From contig NZ_BCUY01000009.1 of NCBI RefSeq assembly GCF_001591465.1, positions 24,794 to 88,793 on the forward strand: a DNA stretch of 64,000 nt. The letters run 5' to 3'. The DNA is from Cytobacillus firmus NBRC 15306 (GTDB lineage: Bacteria; Bacillota; Bacilli; Bacillales; Cytobacillaceae). The translations under genes and the position numbers were made by a program. The notes below the pieces were generated by a model. It was not told the origin of the DNA and searched no databases. It saw nothing but the letters and a program-made list of their open reading frames with translations. Numbering within the stretch: position 1 is the stretch's first letter; each line of letters opens with the position of its first letter. This document shows, piece after piece, positions 48,465 to 56,951 of the stretch.

Positions 48465-48821
48465 ATGCTGCCTATGTTTTTCTGGGCTTTTGTAATTGGA
48501 GGCCTGTTTTGCGTATTTGGTCAAATAATGTTTGATGTTTTTAAGCTGACACCAGGCCATACATTAAGTCTTTTAGTTGTAATAGGAGCTGTTCTGGATG
48601 GTGTGGGACTCTATGAACCACTTTCAGATTTTGCCGGGGCAGGAGCGACAATCCCGATAACCAGCTTTGGCAATTCCCTTGTCCATGGAGCCCTTCAGGA
48701 AGCTGATCAGCATGGACTTGTCGGCGTATTGACCGGAATGTTCGAAGTAACCAGCTCAGGTATTTCAGCAGCCATTATCTTCGGTTTTATCGGTGCACTA
48801 ATTTTCAAGCCGAAAGGCTAA
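48465..48821 (+). CDS. spoVAE: SpoVAE (SpoVAEb) membrane subunit
   Basis: A 118-residue membrane protein with three to four helices, like SpoVAEb. It shares YEPLSDFAGAGATIPITSFG with SpoVAC, which shows the two are related. GAGGAGG precedes the ATG, 13 bases after spoVAD. It ends the lipoprotein-spoVAC-D-Eb operon; spoVAA, AB, AEa and AF are absent here, so a full spoVA operon is expected elsewhere. Confidence 0.93.
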   Translation: MLPMFFWAFVIGGLFCVFGQIMFDVFKLTPGHTLSLLVVIGAVLDGVGLYEPLSDFAGAGATIPITSFGNSLVHGALQEADQHGLVGVLTGMFEVTSSGISAAIIFGFIGALIFKPKG

Positions 48822-48983
48822 ATGACATTAGGAAAATACCCAGGAATGCACGTTTAAGTTATATAAAACAGGCTCCTTATTTCAATCTGAATGAATAAAC
48901 CAAGCCTGTCTTGGGAGCTTGCCCATACACCCTGCTTATTTATCACATATTGTGTAGGGAGAAATCCAAGTGAGGTGAGAGGC

Positions 48984-49097
48984 ATGGGCTATGGCTATGG
49001 AGGCTGCGGATATGGCGGGGGCTATGGAAATACGTTTGTACTAATCGTCGTCCTATTCATTTTACTCATTATCGTCGGCGCAAGTTTCTACAATTAG
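48984..49097 (+). CDS. YjcZ-family sporulation peptide
   Basis: A 37-residue protein: a Gly/Tyr-rich head ([16 protein letters not shown]) and one hydrophobic helix rich in Ile, Leu and Val ending GASFYN. This is the layout of the YjcZ family of small sporulation membrane proteins common in Bacillus. GAGGTGAGAGG precedes the ATG. A terminator follows. Confidence 0.85.
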   Translation: MGYGYGGCGYGGGYGNTFVLIVVLFILLIIVGASFYN

Positions 49098-49103
49098 ATT
49101 CAC

Positions 49104-49147
49104 AAAGGCTGACTCAGAACCGGCAGCAGGTTTTGTGTTGGCTTTTT
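49104..49147 (+). terminator. terminator after the YjcZ-family gene
   Basis: An imperfect long hairpin (GGCTGACTCAGAACC against GGTTTTGTGTTGGC, with mismatches) runs into TTTTTT. Confidence 0.6.
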
Positions 49148-49180
49148 TGCGTATCAGTACATAAATTTTTAATACATTTC

Positions 49181-49207
49181 ACGTTTTTCGCCCACCTTCA
49201 TAAGATA
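49181..49207 (+). promoter_or_regulatory. SigK-type promoter of spoVIF
   Basis: AC and CATAAGATA are separated by 16 bases, an exact match to AC-N16-CATANNNTA. B. subtilis spoVIF is a mother-cell SigK gene. Confidence 0.7.
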
Positions 49208-49232
49208 TAAAGGAGTAAATGAAGGAGCGTGA

Positions 49233-49496
49233 TTGAGCAGGATGGATAACAACTTTTTTAAAAACCTTGAAAAGAAAACAGGCGTAAATATGAAGGATGT
49301 ATTGGAACTGGCCGGCTCATTGCAGAATGCAAATTTTAAAGATGAAAAAACAGTACGAAATGTAATCAAAAGAGTTTCGCAAATTGCTAATAAACCCGTT
49401 TCCAAGGATATGGAAGATAAGATTGTGAAATCGATTGTTGCTGATGGAAAGCAGCTTGATTTTAATACAATTTCCCAGATGATTAATAAAAAATAA
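49233..49496 (+). CDS. spoVIF: SpoVIF, stage VI sporulation protein F
   Basis: An 87-residue protein of the SpoVIF (YjcC) family, needed for late coat assembly through GerE in B. subtilis. Family features are KKTGVNMKDVLELAGSLQNA and NVIKRVSQIANKPVSK. The TTG at 49233 lies 6 bases after GGAG; the ATG at 49242 (MDNNFFKN) is 15 bases away and is the alternative. A SigK-type promoter is present. Confidence 0.9.
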   Translation: MSRMDNNFFKNLEKKTGVNMKDVLELAGSLQNANFKDEKTVRNVIKRVSQIANKPVSKDMEDKIVKSIVADGKQLDFNTISQMINKK

Positions 49497-49497
49497 C

Positions 49498-49533
49498 AGA
49501 AGGACCTGGCCGGGCTGCAGCCAGGTCTTCTGT
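49498..49533. terminator. bidirectional terminator between spoVIF and yjcD
   Basis: AGAAG-ACCTGGC pairs with GCCAGGT-CTTCT around an 9-base loop; both genes end at its flanks. Confidence 0.85.
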
Positions 49534-51853
49534 TTATTTTTCGCCTTTGTTCCTGCCGTTTCTTGTAATGGGGGCAAGGAACCTTGACGGATATGCCTTC
49601 CGTCCGCGTCTTTTTTCCGGCACAGATATATACAAGTCCTTCCTGGCCCTTGTTACGGCAACATACATTAACCTTCGCTCTTCCTCTAATGGGGAAGGCT
49701 CACCTGAACGGTAAGCTTCCAGTGCATGATCATGCGGGAGGTTTCCTTCTGCTGCACAGGCCACATATACTGCATTATATTCAAGCCCTTTTGCACGATG
49801 GATAGTACTTAATGTAATGGCATTTTCATTATTCTTGCTGAGGCGTTTGATTTCTTTGTTCATGGCTCTCATATGTTCAGTATGCACCAGAAACTCTTTA
49901 AGAGACTGGAAATTACGCGCAGCGACCTTCAAGTCCTTTATATCATCAGAGCCTTTATCCATTTTATTGCCCTCATTGCCCCGTTTTTTTTATAAAGTCC
50001 TGGAATCCCAATTCTTTTTCAACCGTTTCAATTGCGGTGATGGGACTAAGCCCTGTGATTGATCTGGTAACAGGGATCACTTTTTTTAATTTGCTTTCCT
50101 GAAAAGCAAAGCCTGTTTTTATTAACTTCAGGCTTTCGAGCAATGAGCAATCCTGCAGGATGCTTTCTGCCTTAATATCCTGAAGGACGGATTGTTTAAC
50201 AAACAGAGACGGCAGCATATCTTTCAAAGCGTTCTGGTCATCCTCATTTACCGCCAGCTTTAGAAAAGCAAGCATGCTTCGAACAATAAACCGATCATAA
50301 AATGATTCGGCATCCTGGTCCAATTTAAACGGAAGGCTGGAATTGGCCAGCCGCTCAAAAATGGCTCTGCTCCCGGTATGGGTACGGAATAATACTGCAA
50401 AATCCCGCGGTTCATACCCTTCTTCTATTTTTTCCTGAATATCAGTCAGGATCATCGTAGCTTCTTCTTCCTCATCATAAGGAAAAAAGAGGAAGGGGTG
50501 CTGTCTACCGGAAAATTGAGCACTCATGCTTTTGGGACGTCTATACTTATTCAGAGAAATGATTTGGTTTGCAGCTGATACAATCTCATGAGCAGATCGG
50601 TAATTCTGGTTCAAGGTTATTACCTTAGCACCATGGAAATCTTTCTCGAAATCCAAAAGATATTGGGGATCGCTTCCTCTGAAGGCATATATAGATTGAT
50701 CGTCGTCTCCCACTGCACAGACATTTTTGGTTTTATCAGACAGCATTTTCATTAGCTCATATTGAACATTATTAATATCCTGGAACTCATCAATCAGGAA
50801 ATAATGAAAGCGATTTTGATATTGATCAAGAATCTCAGGTTCTTCTAGAAAAAGGGCATGGCAGCCTGTGAGCATATCATCAAAATCAAATAATTCCCTT
50901 TTTGTTTTTGTTTGTTCATACCTTTGATAAAGAATCGCGGTTTGTTCCTCCCAATCATTCTTTGGGTTAACCTTGCCAGGTATGATAAGAGAATTTTTCC
51001 AATAGCTGATCTGCTGGAGGGCAATGTCAAAGGCAATTTCTTTTTCATCGAGCTTAAAGTCTTTGCTGGATTCTTTAATAATCTGTTCCCGCTGCCATTC
51101 TTTATTAAGGAGCTTGCCTGAGGCCCATTTTTCCGGATTGTGGAAAGAAAGGATTCGATAAAATAAGCTGTGAAATGTGCCTGAAACGATTTGCCTGACC
51201 TTTCGGGCATCCATTCCGGGGTATTGGGTAAGGCGCTCCTTCATTTCAGCCGCAGCCTTAGCTGTAAATGTAACGAGCATTATTGATTTAGGGTCGATAT
51301 TTTTCTCGCGAAGCATAAAAGCAGTCCGTGTTGTTAAAACACGGGTTTTGCCGCTGCCTGCACCGGCCAGAACGAGCAGTGGCCCATCTAGATGAGACAC
51401 TGCCGCTGCCTGCTGTTTATCCAAGAAGACACCTGCTTGTGAAAGAGACTTTAGGTATTCATCAGGGAAACTGGGACTGGCAGTGCCTTCTTGGATATAG
51501 GGGGGGATATTTTTTACCGGCTGAGCTTTTTTAAAGGCAGATTCGATCTCTTTTACTGCAGCTGAAGCAATTGACCTTGAAACAGGAATTTTAAATCCAT
51601 TTCTTTCTATATATTCTTCAGTCTCAGTCTGGCCTGATTCGGTGTTGAAAATTAGATCTTTGCACGTTCTGCTGATTTGCTGAATATGATAAAAATAAGG
51701 TTCATCCAGAATTCCCAAATACAAACGGACAGAAGCTCCGCATTCAGGGCAGCACAGCTTTCCTTTTTTGCCTTCTTCATAAATATGCTGAAAACTTTCT
51801 CTGTTCAGCTGTTCCAGATTCACAGTTTTATTATGTAACTTTGCTGTTTTCAT
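49534..51853 (-). pseudogene. yjcD: YjcD, UvrD/PcrA-like helicase, frameshifted in an A run
   Basis: A superfamily I DNA helicase of about 770 residues, the YjcD size, split in two frames. The first part (51853-49973) has an unusual N-terminal CPEC (35-38) and PYFYH (52-56), then Walker A AGAGSGKTR, DEFQDIN, the GDDDQSIYAFRG motif and QNYRSAHEI. It stops at KKTGQ. The second part (to 49534) holds motifs V and VI (TIHRAKGLEYNAVYV and YVAVTRARKDL). Removing one A from an eight-A run at about 49985-49992 joins them as FIKKRGNEGNK. Without the second part the helicase would lack motifs V and VI. It may be a sequencing error, a mutation or slippage. Confidence 0.85.
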
Positions 51854-52049
51854 GAAAATACCCCATTATATATAAATTGCCAAGTTTAACAATCTTTTAT
51901 CAACAAGACAAATTTAATCATAACAAACCGGTAATGGATTCTAAAGTGCTTTTCTGTTTAAAATTTCATGGAAACGGGTACATAAAATTAAATACAGTTA
52001 CGTATTCTCTTAATAATTAGATAAATACATAGTCGAAAGGGGATTATTC

Positions 52050-52334
52050 ATGGGCTACATTCTGCCTGTAACTTCATATCAATATAATCAGTATGCAGAA
52101 AGAGAGATTGGCACAAAGTATGATCCTTTCCGGTTCGTGCCAGTTGCCAGGATATCAGCACAATCCAATGAAAAAGCTTTCCGTCATGAACTTCCCCTTG
52201 ATATTCAAGGAAGGTCAACTAAATCAAATACTCAAGAACGGGCAGAAAGCCAAACACGGACAACTAGAAAAAAAGCAGAAGAAACATATCGAGAGCTGAC
52301 AGGAAAAGGGCGCTTTATTAGTGAATGCATATAA
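52050..52334 (+). CDS. conserved small protein of unknown function (yjcE position)
   Basis: A 94-residue basic hydrophilic protein starting MGYILPVTSYQYNQYAERE, with GAAAGGGG 10 bases upstream. The C-terminal half is rich in Arg, Lys and Thr and ends TGKGRFISECI. There is no membrane segment. It lies between yjcD and yjcF, where B. subtilis has yjcE, but I cannot confirm homology. Confidence 0.65.
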   Translation: MGYILPVTSYQYNQYAEREIGTKYDPFRFVPVARISAQSNEKAFRHELPLDIQGRSTKSNTQERAESQTRTTRKKAEETYRELTGKGRFISECI

Positions 52335-52370
52335 GAAAGGAATCAGGATCTAGCTGCCTAAAACCAAAAA

Positions 52371-52419
52371 AAAGGAGAGGCTTAGTACGTTTGCACGTGC
52401 AATGCCTCTCCTTTTTTCC
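52371..52419. terminator. bidirectional terminator overlapping the DUF421 gene end
   Basis: AAAAAGGAGAGGC pairs with GCCTCTCCTTTTT across a 22-base loop. The loop and one arm are the last codons of the DUF421 gene, so coding and termination signals overlap. Confidence 0.75.
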
Positions 52420-53056
52420 ATTCAGCGTACAGAACATCCTTGACACCGCTCGCTCCGTATTTTTTTATTTCATTCTTTAGTATTGTTTCGTCCCAATTAA
52501 TGCTTTTAAGATTATCCCAAACCACCTCTCCGTCTAAAATTAATGTTACAGGCAGTTCTGCATTATAAATTGGGAGATTCAAATCCTGAATGGTTGGTGT
52601 CGCGTATAGCGGTTTTTTAAATGCGCTGACCGTTCCATCTGTTTCCAGAATGGCATATTCACATTCCCTGATTGAAAAAACATCCTTTGATCGGAGGAGG
52701 TGCTGCAGCTGATTGAGATCGAGGTGATTTTTCTTCAGTTCTTCAAAAATAATTTTCCCTTTTTTTATAACTATGGAGGGCTCACCTTCAAGAAGCTTGC
52801 GTGCACGTTTAAATTTCTGAGTAAGGATTTCTGTTGTGTAAATGAGAATCCCCCATACTGCAACAGCAAAGAATATTTCGGGGATTCCAGTCTCCTGATC
52901 ATATAGGGCATTTCCCACCAGCTCGCCTAACACGATGGCCGAGATGAAATCAAAAGGAGTAATCTGTGTGATCTGTGTTTTGCCCAGTAGTTTCGCCATA
53001 ATAAATAAGAAAATATACCCTATCACAAGTACACTGAGGATATGTAAATATTTCAT
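52382..53056 (-). CDS. DUF421 membrane protein (YetF/YkjA type)
   Basis: A 224-residue protein with three N-terminal membrane helices (about 3-22, 32-50 and 58-76). A cytoplasmic tandem domain follows, with KLLEGEPSIVIKKGKI and DGEVVWDNLKSINWDE. It belongs to the DUF421/DUF3290-type YetF family; a YetF member accompanies spoVA2-type clusters in some spore formers, and the spoVA cluster here lies 3.5 kb away. AAGGAGTGG precedes the ATG. Function is unknown. Confidence 0.85.
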   Translation of the reverse strand: MKYLHILSVLVIGYIFLFIMAKLLGKTQITQITPFDFISAIVLGELVGNALYDQETGIPEIFFAVAVWGILIYTTEILTQKFKRARKLLEGEPSIVIKKGKIIFEELKKNHLDLNQLQHLLRSKDVFSIRECEYAILETDGTVSAFKKPLYATPTIQDLNLPIYNAELPVTLILDGEVVWDNLKSINWDETILKNEIKKYGASGVKDVLYAEWKKGEALHVQTY

Positions 53057-53170
53057 TCAAACCACTCCTTAGAATGCTGTATCCTGAATAGTGTTTGCAG
53101 AAAGCCCCCAAAATATTGCTAATAAGTTTCAACCCAGCTTCTAACGTGTTTTGTCTGAGATAGGCATCTA

Positions 53171-53202
53171 AAAAAAGCTCCTGCCATCATGGCAGGAGCT
53201 TG
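53171..53202 (-). terminator. terminator of yjcG-yjcF
   Basis: AAGCTCCTGCCAT/ATGGCAGGAGCTT followed by TTTTT on the minus strand. Confidence 0.9.
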
Positions 53203-53206
53203 TCCG

Positions 53207-53629
53207 CTATATCGTTTTCTTCATTGTACGGTGCGGAATTCCGGCATCCAAAAATTCTTCTGAGATTACCTGATAGCCCAGCTTTTCATAAAAAGGAATG
53301 GCTTGAGTCTGGGCATTTAATTTTAAGGCAGGCAATCCTTGTTTCATAGCATATTCCTCAATTTTATCCATTATTGCTTTTCCGGAACCGCTCTTGCGGT
53401 GCTCCTTCAATACGCAAATTCTTTCCACTTTGCCATTGCCGTCAACGGTGCGAAACCTTCCGGCACCTGCTGGCATGCCATTATTATATAGGACAAAATG
53501 AACTGCTTCGTCTTCGAACTGATCGATTTCCTCTTCTTCAGGGACATTTTGCTCGCTGACAAAAACTTGTTTCCTTACAGAGAATGCATCTTGCAATTCT
53601 TGCTCAGATGTTACAACTTTTACTTCCAT
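53207..53629 (-). CDS. yjcF: YjcF, GNAT-family N-acetyltransferase
   Basis: A 140-residue GNAT protein. Acetyl-CoA binding is in ICVLKEHRKSGSGKAIMDKI (about 71-90), where the usual QxxGxG/A is modified to RKSGSGK. The N-terminal FVSEQNVPEEEEIDQFED is typical of the YjcF subgroup. It follows yjcG by four bases, so they form one operon. The substrate is unknown. Confidence 0.88.
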   Translation of the reverse strand: MEVKVVTSEQELQDAFSVRKQVFVSEQNVPEEEEIDQFEDEAVHFVLYNNGMPAGAGRFRTVDGNGKVERICVLKEHRKSGSGKAIMDKIEEYAMKQGLPALKLNAQTQAIPFYEKLGYQVISEEFLDAGIPHRTMKKTI

Positions 53630-53633
53630 TTCA

Positions 53634-54152
53634 CTATTCCTTTCCTAGCCTGAATGTTTCATATACGGTCCATGAACCATTTTCCAGCTGATACAGAAGA
53701 TGAAAACGGTCGACAACCTCTTCATGGTTCACGGGCTGCATTCTTAAGCTCCCATAGACATCGGAATGTTCGTCATTGGAGAGTTTTTGCCCGATGGTAA
53801 TATGTGGGACAAAATTATACTCGGGTGTTTCTCCGCTAATATGATCATTCAGTTCAACATGTAACTCTTCGAGCTGTGCTGAAGGCTCAATTTTGAAATA
53901 AATCACATTGTTGACAGGCTGGAAAGAGCTGATTTTTGATGCATTTATTTGAAATGGTTCGTGTTTCTTAGCTATTTCATAAAGTGTTTCTGTCAGCCTC
54001 TTTATTTCTTCTTCAGATGCTTTAAAGAGCGATCTTAAAGTTATATGAGGAGAAATTAGAGCATAATGCGGGTCATACCGCTTTCTATAAGAATTGGCTA
54101 AATCCTGCAGCTTTTTTGACGGGAAAATAACGATGCCGTAATTAGTCTCCAT
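53634..54152 (-). CDS. yjcG: YjcG, 2H phosphoesterase (2'-5' RNA ligase family)
   Basis: A 172-residue two-histidine phosphoesterase. Both HxT/S motifs are present: HITL in [13 protein letters not shown] and HITI in [11 protein letters not shown]. These enzymes hydrolyse or ligate 2',5' or cyclic phosphodiester bonds; the substrate of YjcG is not known. GGAGGTT lies before the ATG. It is upstream of yjcF in one transcript. Confidence 0.92.
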   Translation of the reverse strand: METNYGIVIFPSKKLQDLANSYRKRYDPHYALISPHITLRSLFKASEEEIKRLTETLYEIAKKHEPFQINASKISSFQPVNNVIYFKIEPSAQLEELHVELNDHISGETPEYNFVPHITIGQKLSNDEHSDVYGSLRMQPVNHEEVVDRFHLLYQLENGSWTVYETFRLGKE

Positions 54153-54340
54153 ACAACAACCTCCATGTTTATTAATAATTTTTATAATTTGCAGGTTAAC
54201 TTAAATGAAAAATACTTTGTTGAACCATTATAGCAAATTTTCTAAATTCATTATATAATTATACCTTTTTTCATAATAAAAAGCAGTGAGCTTAAATCTT
54301 TTTATAGCTGAAGAGTAGTTCTATTCACTCAATTTCCAAG

Positions 54341-55063
54341 TTAAAACATTAACTTTAGTGCCCTTTTTAAATCTGGCTGCCAGTATTTCCATGTATGATC
54401 TCCATCGAATTCATCATAGAAGTAAGGAAATTGCTTTTCCTTAAACAAATTGGATAGATCCCGGTTTGGAGTTAGAAAATCTTTCTCGTCGCCTCCTGTG
54501 GTTTTAACAGATGTCTCGCCTTTCCCGATAACATGATAAATATTAAGAAGGTGAGGCTGCATAAATTCCTCTACTGCTTCTGTAACGGAGTTATCAACAT
54601 AAGGTGATTGAAGTATTAACCTCCCGAAAGTATTGGGGTATTGAAGCGCCGCCATTAAGGAAACAGTTGCAGCAAGGGAATCTCCCATAAGTGCTCGTCC
54701 CATTCCCATTTGATAAGTAGGGAATTCACGGTCAAGGTATGGAACCAGTTCATGTGCAAGAAAACGGATATATGCATTATGCTGTTCACCGTCCGGATGA
54801 TATTTCTTCCATCTGTCCTTGACGTTTTTATAAGGGACACCAACAATAATGATGTTCTCGATTTCTTTTCCATCTAATAATTCATCTGCGATGCGCCCGG
54901 CTCTACCCAGCTGGAAGTAATCTTTCCCATCCTGGGCTATAACAACAGTGTATTTATATAAAGGTGAAAAGGAAGCGGGCAAATAAATGAGCAGTTCAAC
55001 TTCTTCACCCAGTTCTTTGCTTTGAATCCTGATATCCTGTATTGATCCTCTAGGGTAATCCAT
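54341..55063 (-). CDS. yjcH: YjcH, esterase D-like hydrolase
   Basis: A 240-residue alpha/beta-hydrolase of the putative esterase (enterochelin esterase-like) family. The nucleophile elbow is MGDSLAATVSLM (Ser near residue 129), and the C-terminal histidine is in DGDHTWKYWQPDL. YTVVIAQDGKDYF and VPYKNVKDRW are family-like. The order yjcH-yjcG-yjcF matches B. subtilis; 188 bases separate it from yjcG. No signal peptide is present. Confidence 0.88.
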   Translation of the reverse strand: MDYPRGSIQDIRIQSKELGEEVELLIYLPASFSPLYKYTVVIAQDGKDYFQLGRAGRIADELLDGKEIENIIIVGVPYKNVKDRWKKYHPDGEQHNAYIRFLAHELVPYLDREFPTYQMGMGRALMGDSLAATVSLMAALQYPNTFGRLILQSPYVDNSVTEAVEEFMQPHLLNIYHVIGKGETSVKTTGGDEKDFLTPNRDLSNLFKEKQFPYFYDEFDGDHTWKYWQPDLKRALKLMF

Positions 55064-55291
55064 AATGTCTGTTCCTCCGTTTAGTCTTTATGTAAGAGTT
55101 TACATGATGATTTTATCATATATATATAGGAATTGCTTTTTACTTGCATTCTCATTCATAGAACGGGATGCAATTTATTGGAGTAAGTAAATTTCCGTAT
55201 CTTAATGCAGCTAGGAATCATTTGACAATTCTAATAAGGTTTATGTTAGTATATAATTGATAAAATCTAATCTTTAAAAGGGGGAAATAGG

Positions 55292-56284
55292 ATGAAAAAG
55301 AGAAGTATATTCCTGGCCACAGCTCTGCTGTTAGCGCTTTCCATGGTTCTTGCAGCCTGCGGCGGCGGAAAAGATGAAGGCGGCGGCGATGGAGAAGGCG
55401 GCGCAGACAAGCCTAAATTCATGAGCATCGTGACTGGTGGAACAGGCGGTACATACTATCCGCTTGGCGGATCGTTTGCAGAGATTATTTCTGATGCTAC
55501 AGGCATTGATACGAATGCTGAAGTTTCAGGTGCATCTGCAGAGAACATGAACACGCTGAAAGACGGCAATGCAGAAATTGCTTTCTCTCAAACAGATATT
55601 GCTTCATATGCACAAGAAGGAAAATTAATGTTTGAAGGTGCAGCTGTGGATAATGTGAGTGCAATCGGCACACTTTATCCGGAAACGATCCAGATCGTTA
55701 CTACTGCAAATTCCGGCATTAAATCTGTTGAAGACTTAAAAGGCAAAAAAGTTTCAATCGGAGCTCCTGGTTCAGGAACTGCTGCGAATGCAGAACAGAT
55801 TCTTGAAGTTCATGGAATCAAATTGGATGACATTGAAAAGCAGGATTTATCTTTTGATGAGTCTACCGCCGGTATTCAGGATGGCACGATTGATGCAGCA
55901 TTCGTTACAGCAGGAACTCCTACAGGTGCTGTTGAAGGACTTTCCGCAACTGAAGATGTTGTCATTGTACCAATTGAACAGGATAAAATTGATTCATTAA
56001 TTGAAAAATATCCTTACTATGTACAGGATGAAGTGCCATCTGGAACATATAAGCTCGCAGAAGCTGTACCAACAGTAGCGGTACAGGCAATGCTTGTTGT
56101 TTCAAATGACCTTTCAGAAGATGTAGTTTACGATGTTACGAAAGCAATCTTCGAGAACCTTGACAAAGTAACGCATGCCAAAGGAAAAATGATTAAAGCT
56201 GAAAATGCTGTCAAAGGTACTGGCATTGAACTGCACCCTGGTGCAAAAAAATACTTTGACGAAAAAGGCTTTAAAGCTGAATAA
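55292..56284 (+). CDS. TAXI-family TRAP transporter substrate-binding lipoprotein
   Basis: A 330-residue TAXI-type solute receptor. The lipobox LAAC ends the signal peptide, and a Gly/Asp-rich linker follows. The hallmark is VTGGTGGTYYPLGGSFAEI, and KKVSIGAPGSGTAANAEQIL is also conserved. TRAP receptors feed Na+ or H+-driven importers of organic acids or amino acids; glutamate and 2-oxoglutarate are known TAXI ligands in other bacteria. AAAGGGGG precedes the ATG. Confidence 0.94.
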   Translation: MKKRSIFLATALLLALSMVLAACGGGKDEGGGDGEGGADKPKFMSIVTGGTGGTYYPLGGSFAEIISDATGIDTNAEVSGASAENMNTLKDGNAEIAFSQTDIASYAQEGKLMFEGAAVDNVSAIGTLYPETIQIVTTANSGIKSVEDLKGKKVSIGAPGSGTAANAEQILEVHGIKLDDIEKQDLSFDESTAGIQDGTIDAAFVTAGTPTGAVEGLSATEDVVIVPIEQDKIDSLIEKYPYYVQDEVPSGTYKLAEAVPTVAVQAMLVVSNDLSEDVVYDVTKAIFENLDKVTHAKGKMIKAENAVKGTGIELHPGAKKYFDEKGFKAE

Positions 56285-56420
56285 TCTTTCAATAACATAA
56301 TCCAATGATGAAATTTGGCCGGCTGTAAAACCTGATAAGGTTATTGCGCCGGTCAATTAATTTTAAAATGAAATGGCAATCAATTGTAAAAGCTGACAAT
56401 ATTTTTTAGGTGGAGGTCCC

Positions 56421-56951
56421 ATGAACTTTTATAAGCCAGGGAATAAAAAAGCGGTCCTGGCACTCCTCGTTATCATAACCATCGCAATCATGTTCTTCAT
56501 ACCCATTAAGCAGACAGTTGTTTTTGAGTATCAAAACAAAGGAAAAGTGATTGCTTATTTCCCGATTAAAGAGGACAAAACTTTTAAATTGCAGTATACG
56601 CACTCCATCCACCTTACTGACGTTGTAGAAAGCTATACTATAACCGGGGATGGCAATATTAAATTGTTCGAACTCATGTATGAGGACTTTGCCATCGGCA
56701 TGCCTGAGAATGCTTCAAATGGAGAAACATTTGAACAAAAGGACGGCAAATATTATATTAAGAATATGAAAAGGGTTTTTCCTTCATTTGACTTAAGGCT
56801 GGGTAAGGTGAGAGCGAATCACAGATTGATCCTGAAAGGCGAAAAATATGTCCTTTCAGATTATATCGAGCCTGGCACATGGGTAAGGATAAAGGCAAAA
56901 AAAATAAACTTAATCGAGGTGTTGAAAGGAGTGAATATCCTTGGAAAATAA
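56421..56951 (+). CDS. DUF1850 protein of the TAXI-TRAP operon
   Basis: A 176-residue protein with one N-terminal membrane helix (about 11-29) and an extracytoplasmic DUF1850 domain. The typical YTHSIHLTDVVESYTI is present. DUF1850 genes are regularly found between TAXI receptors and fused TRAP permeases. The end overlaps the permease start by 11 bases. Its function is unknown. Confidence 0.85.
   Translation: MNFYKPGNKKAVLALLVIITIAIMFFIPIKQTVVFEYQNKGKVIAYFPIKEDKTFKLQYTHSIHLTDVVESYTITGDGNIKLFELMYEDFAIGMPENASNGETFEQKDGKYYIKNMKRVFPSFDLRLGKVRANHRLILKGEKYVLSDYIEPGTWVRIKAKKINLIEVLKGVNILGK

Noticed and set aside
55222..55257. TTGACA and TATAAT upstream of the TAXI-TRAP operon as one promoter
   Set aside because: The spacing is 24 bases, too long for a SigA promoter; one of the boxes may be used with a weaker partner.
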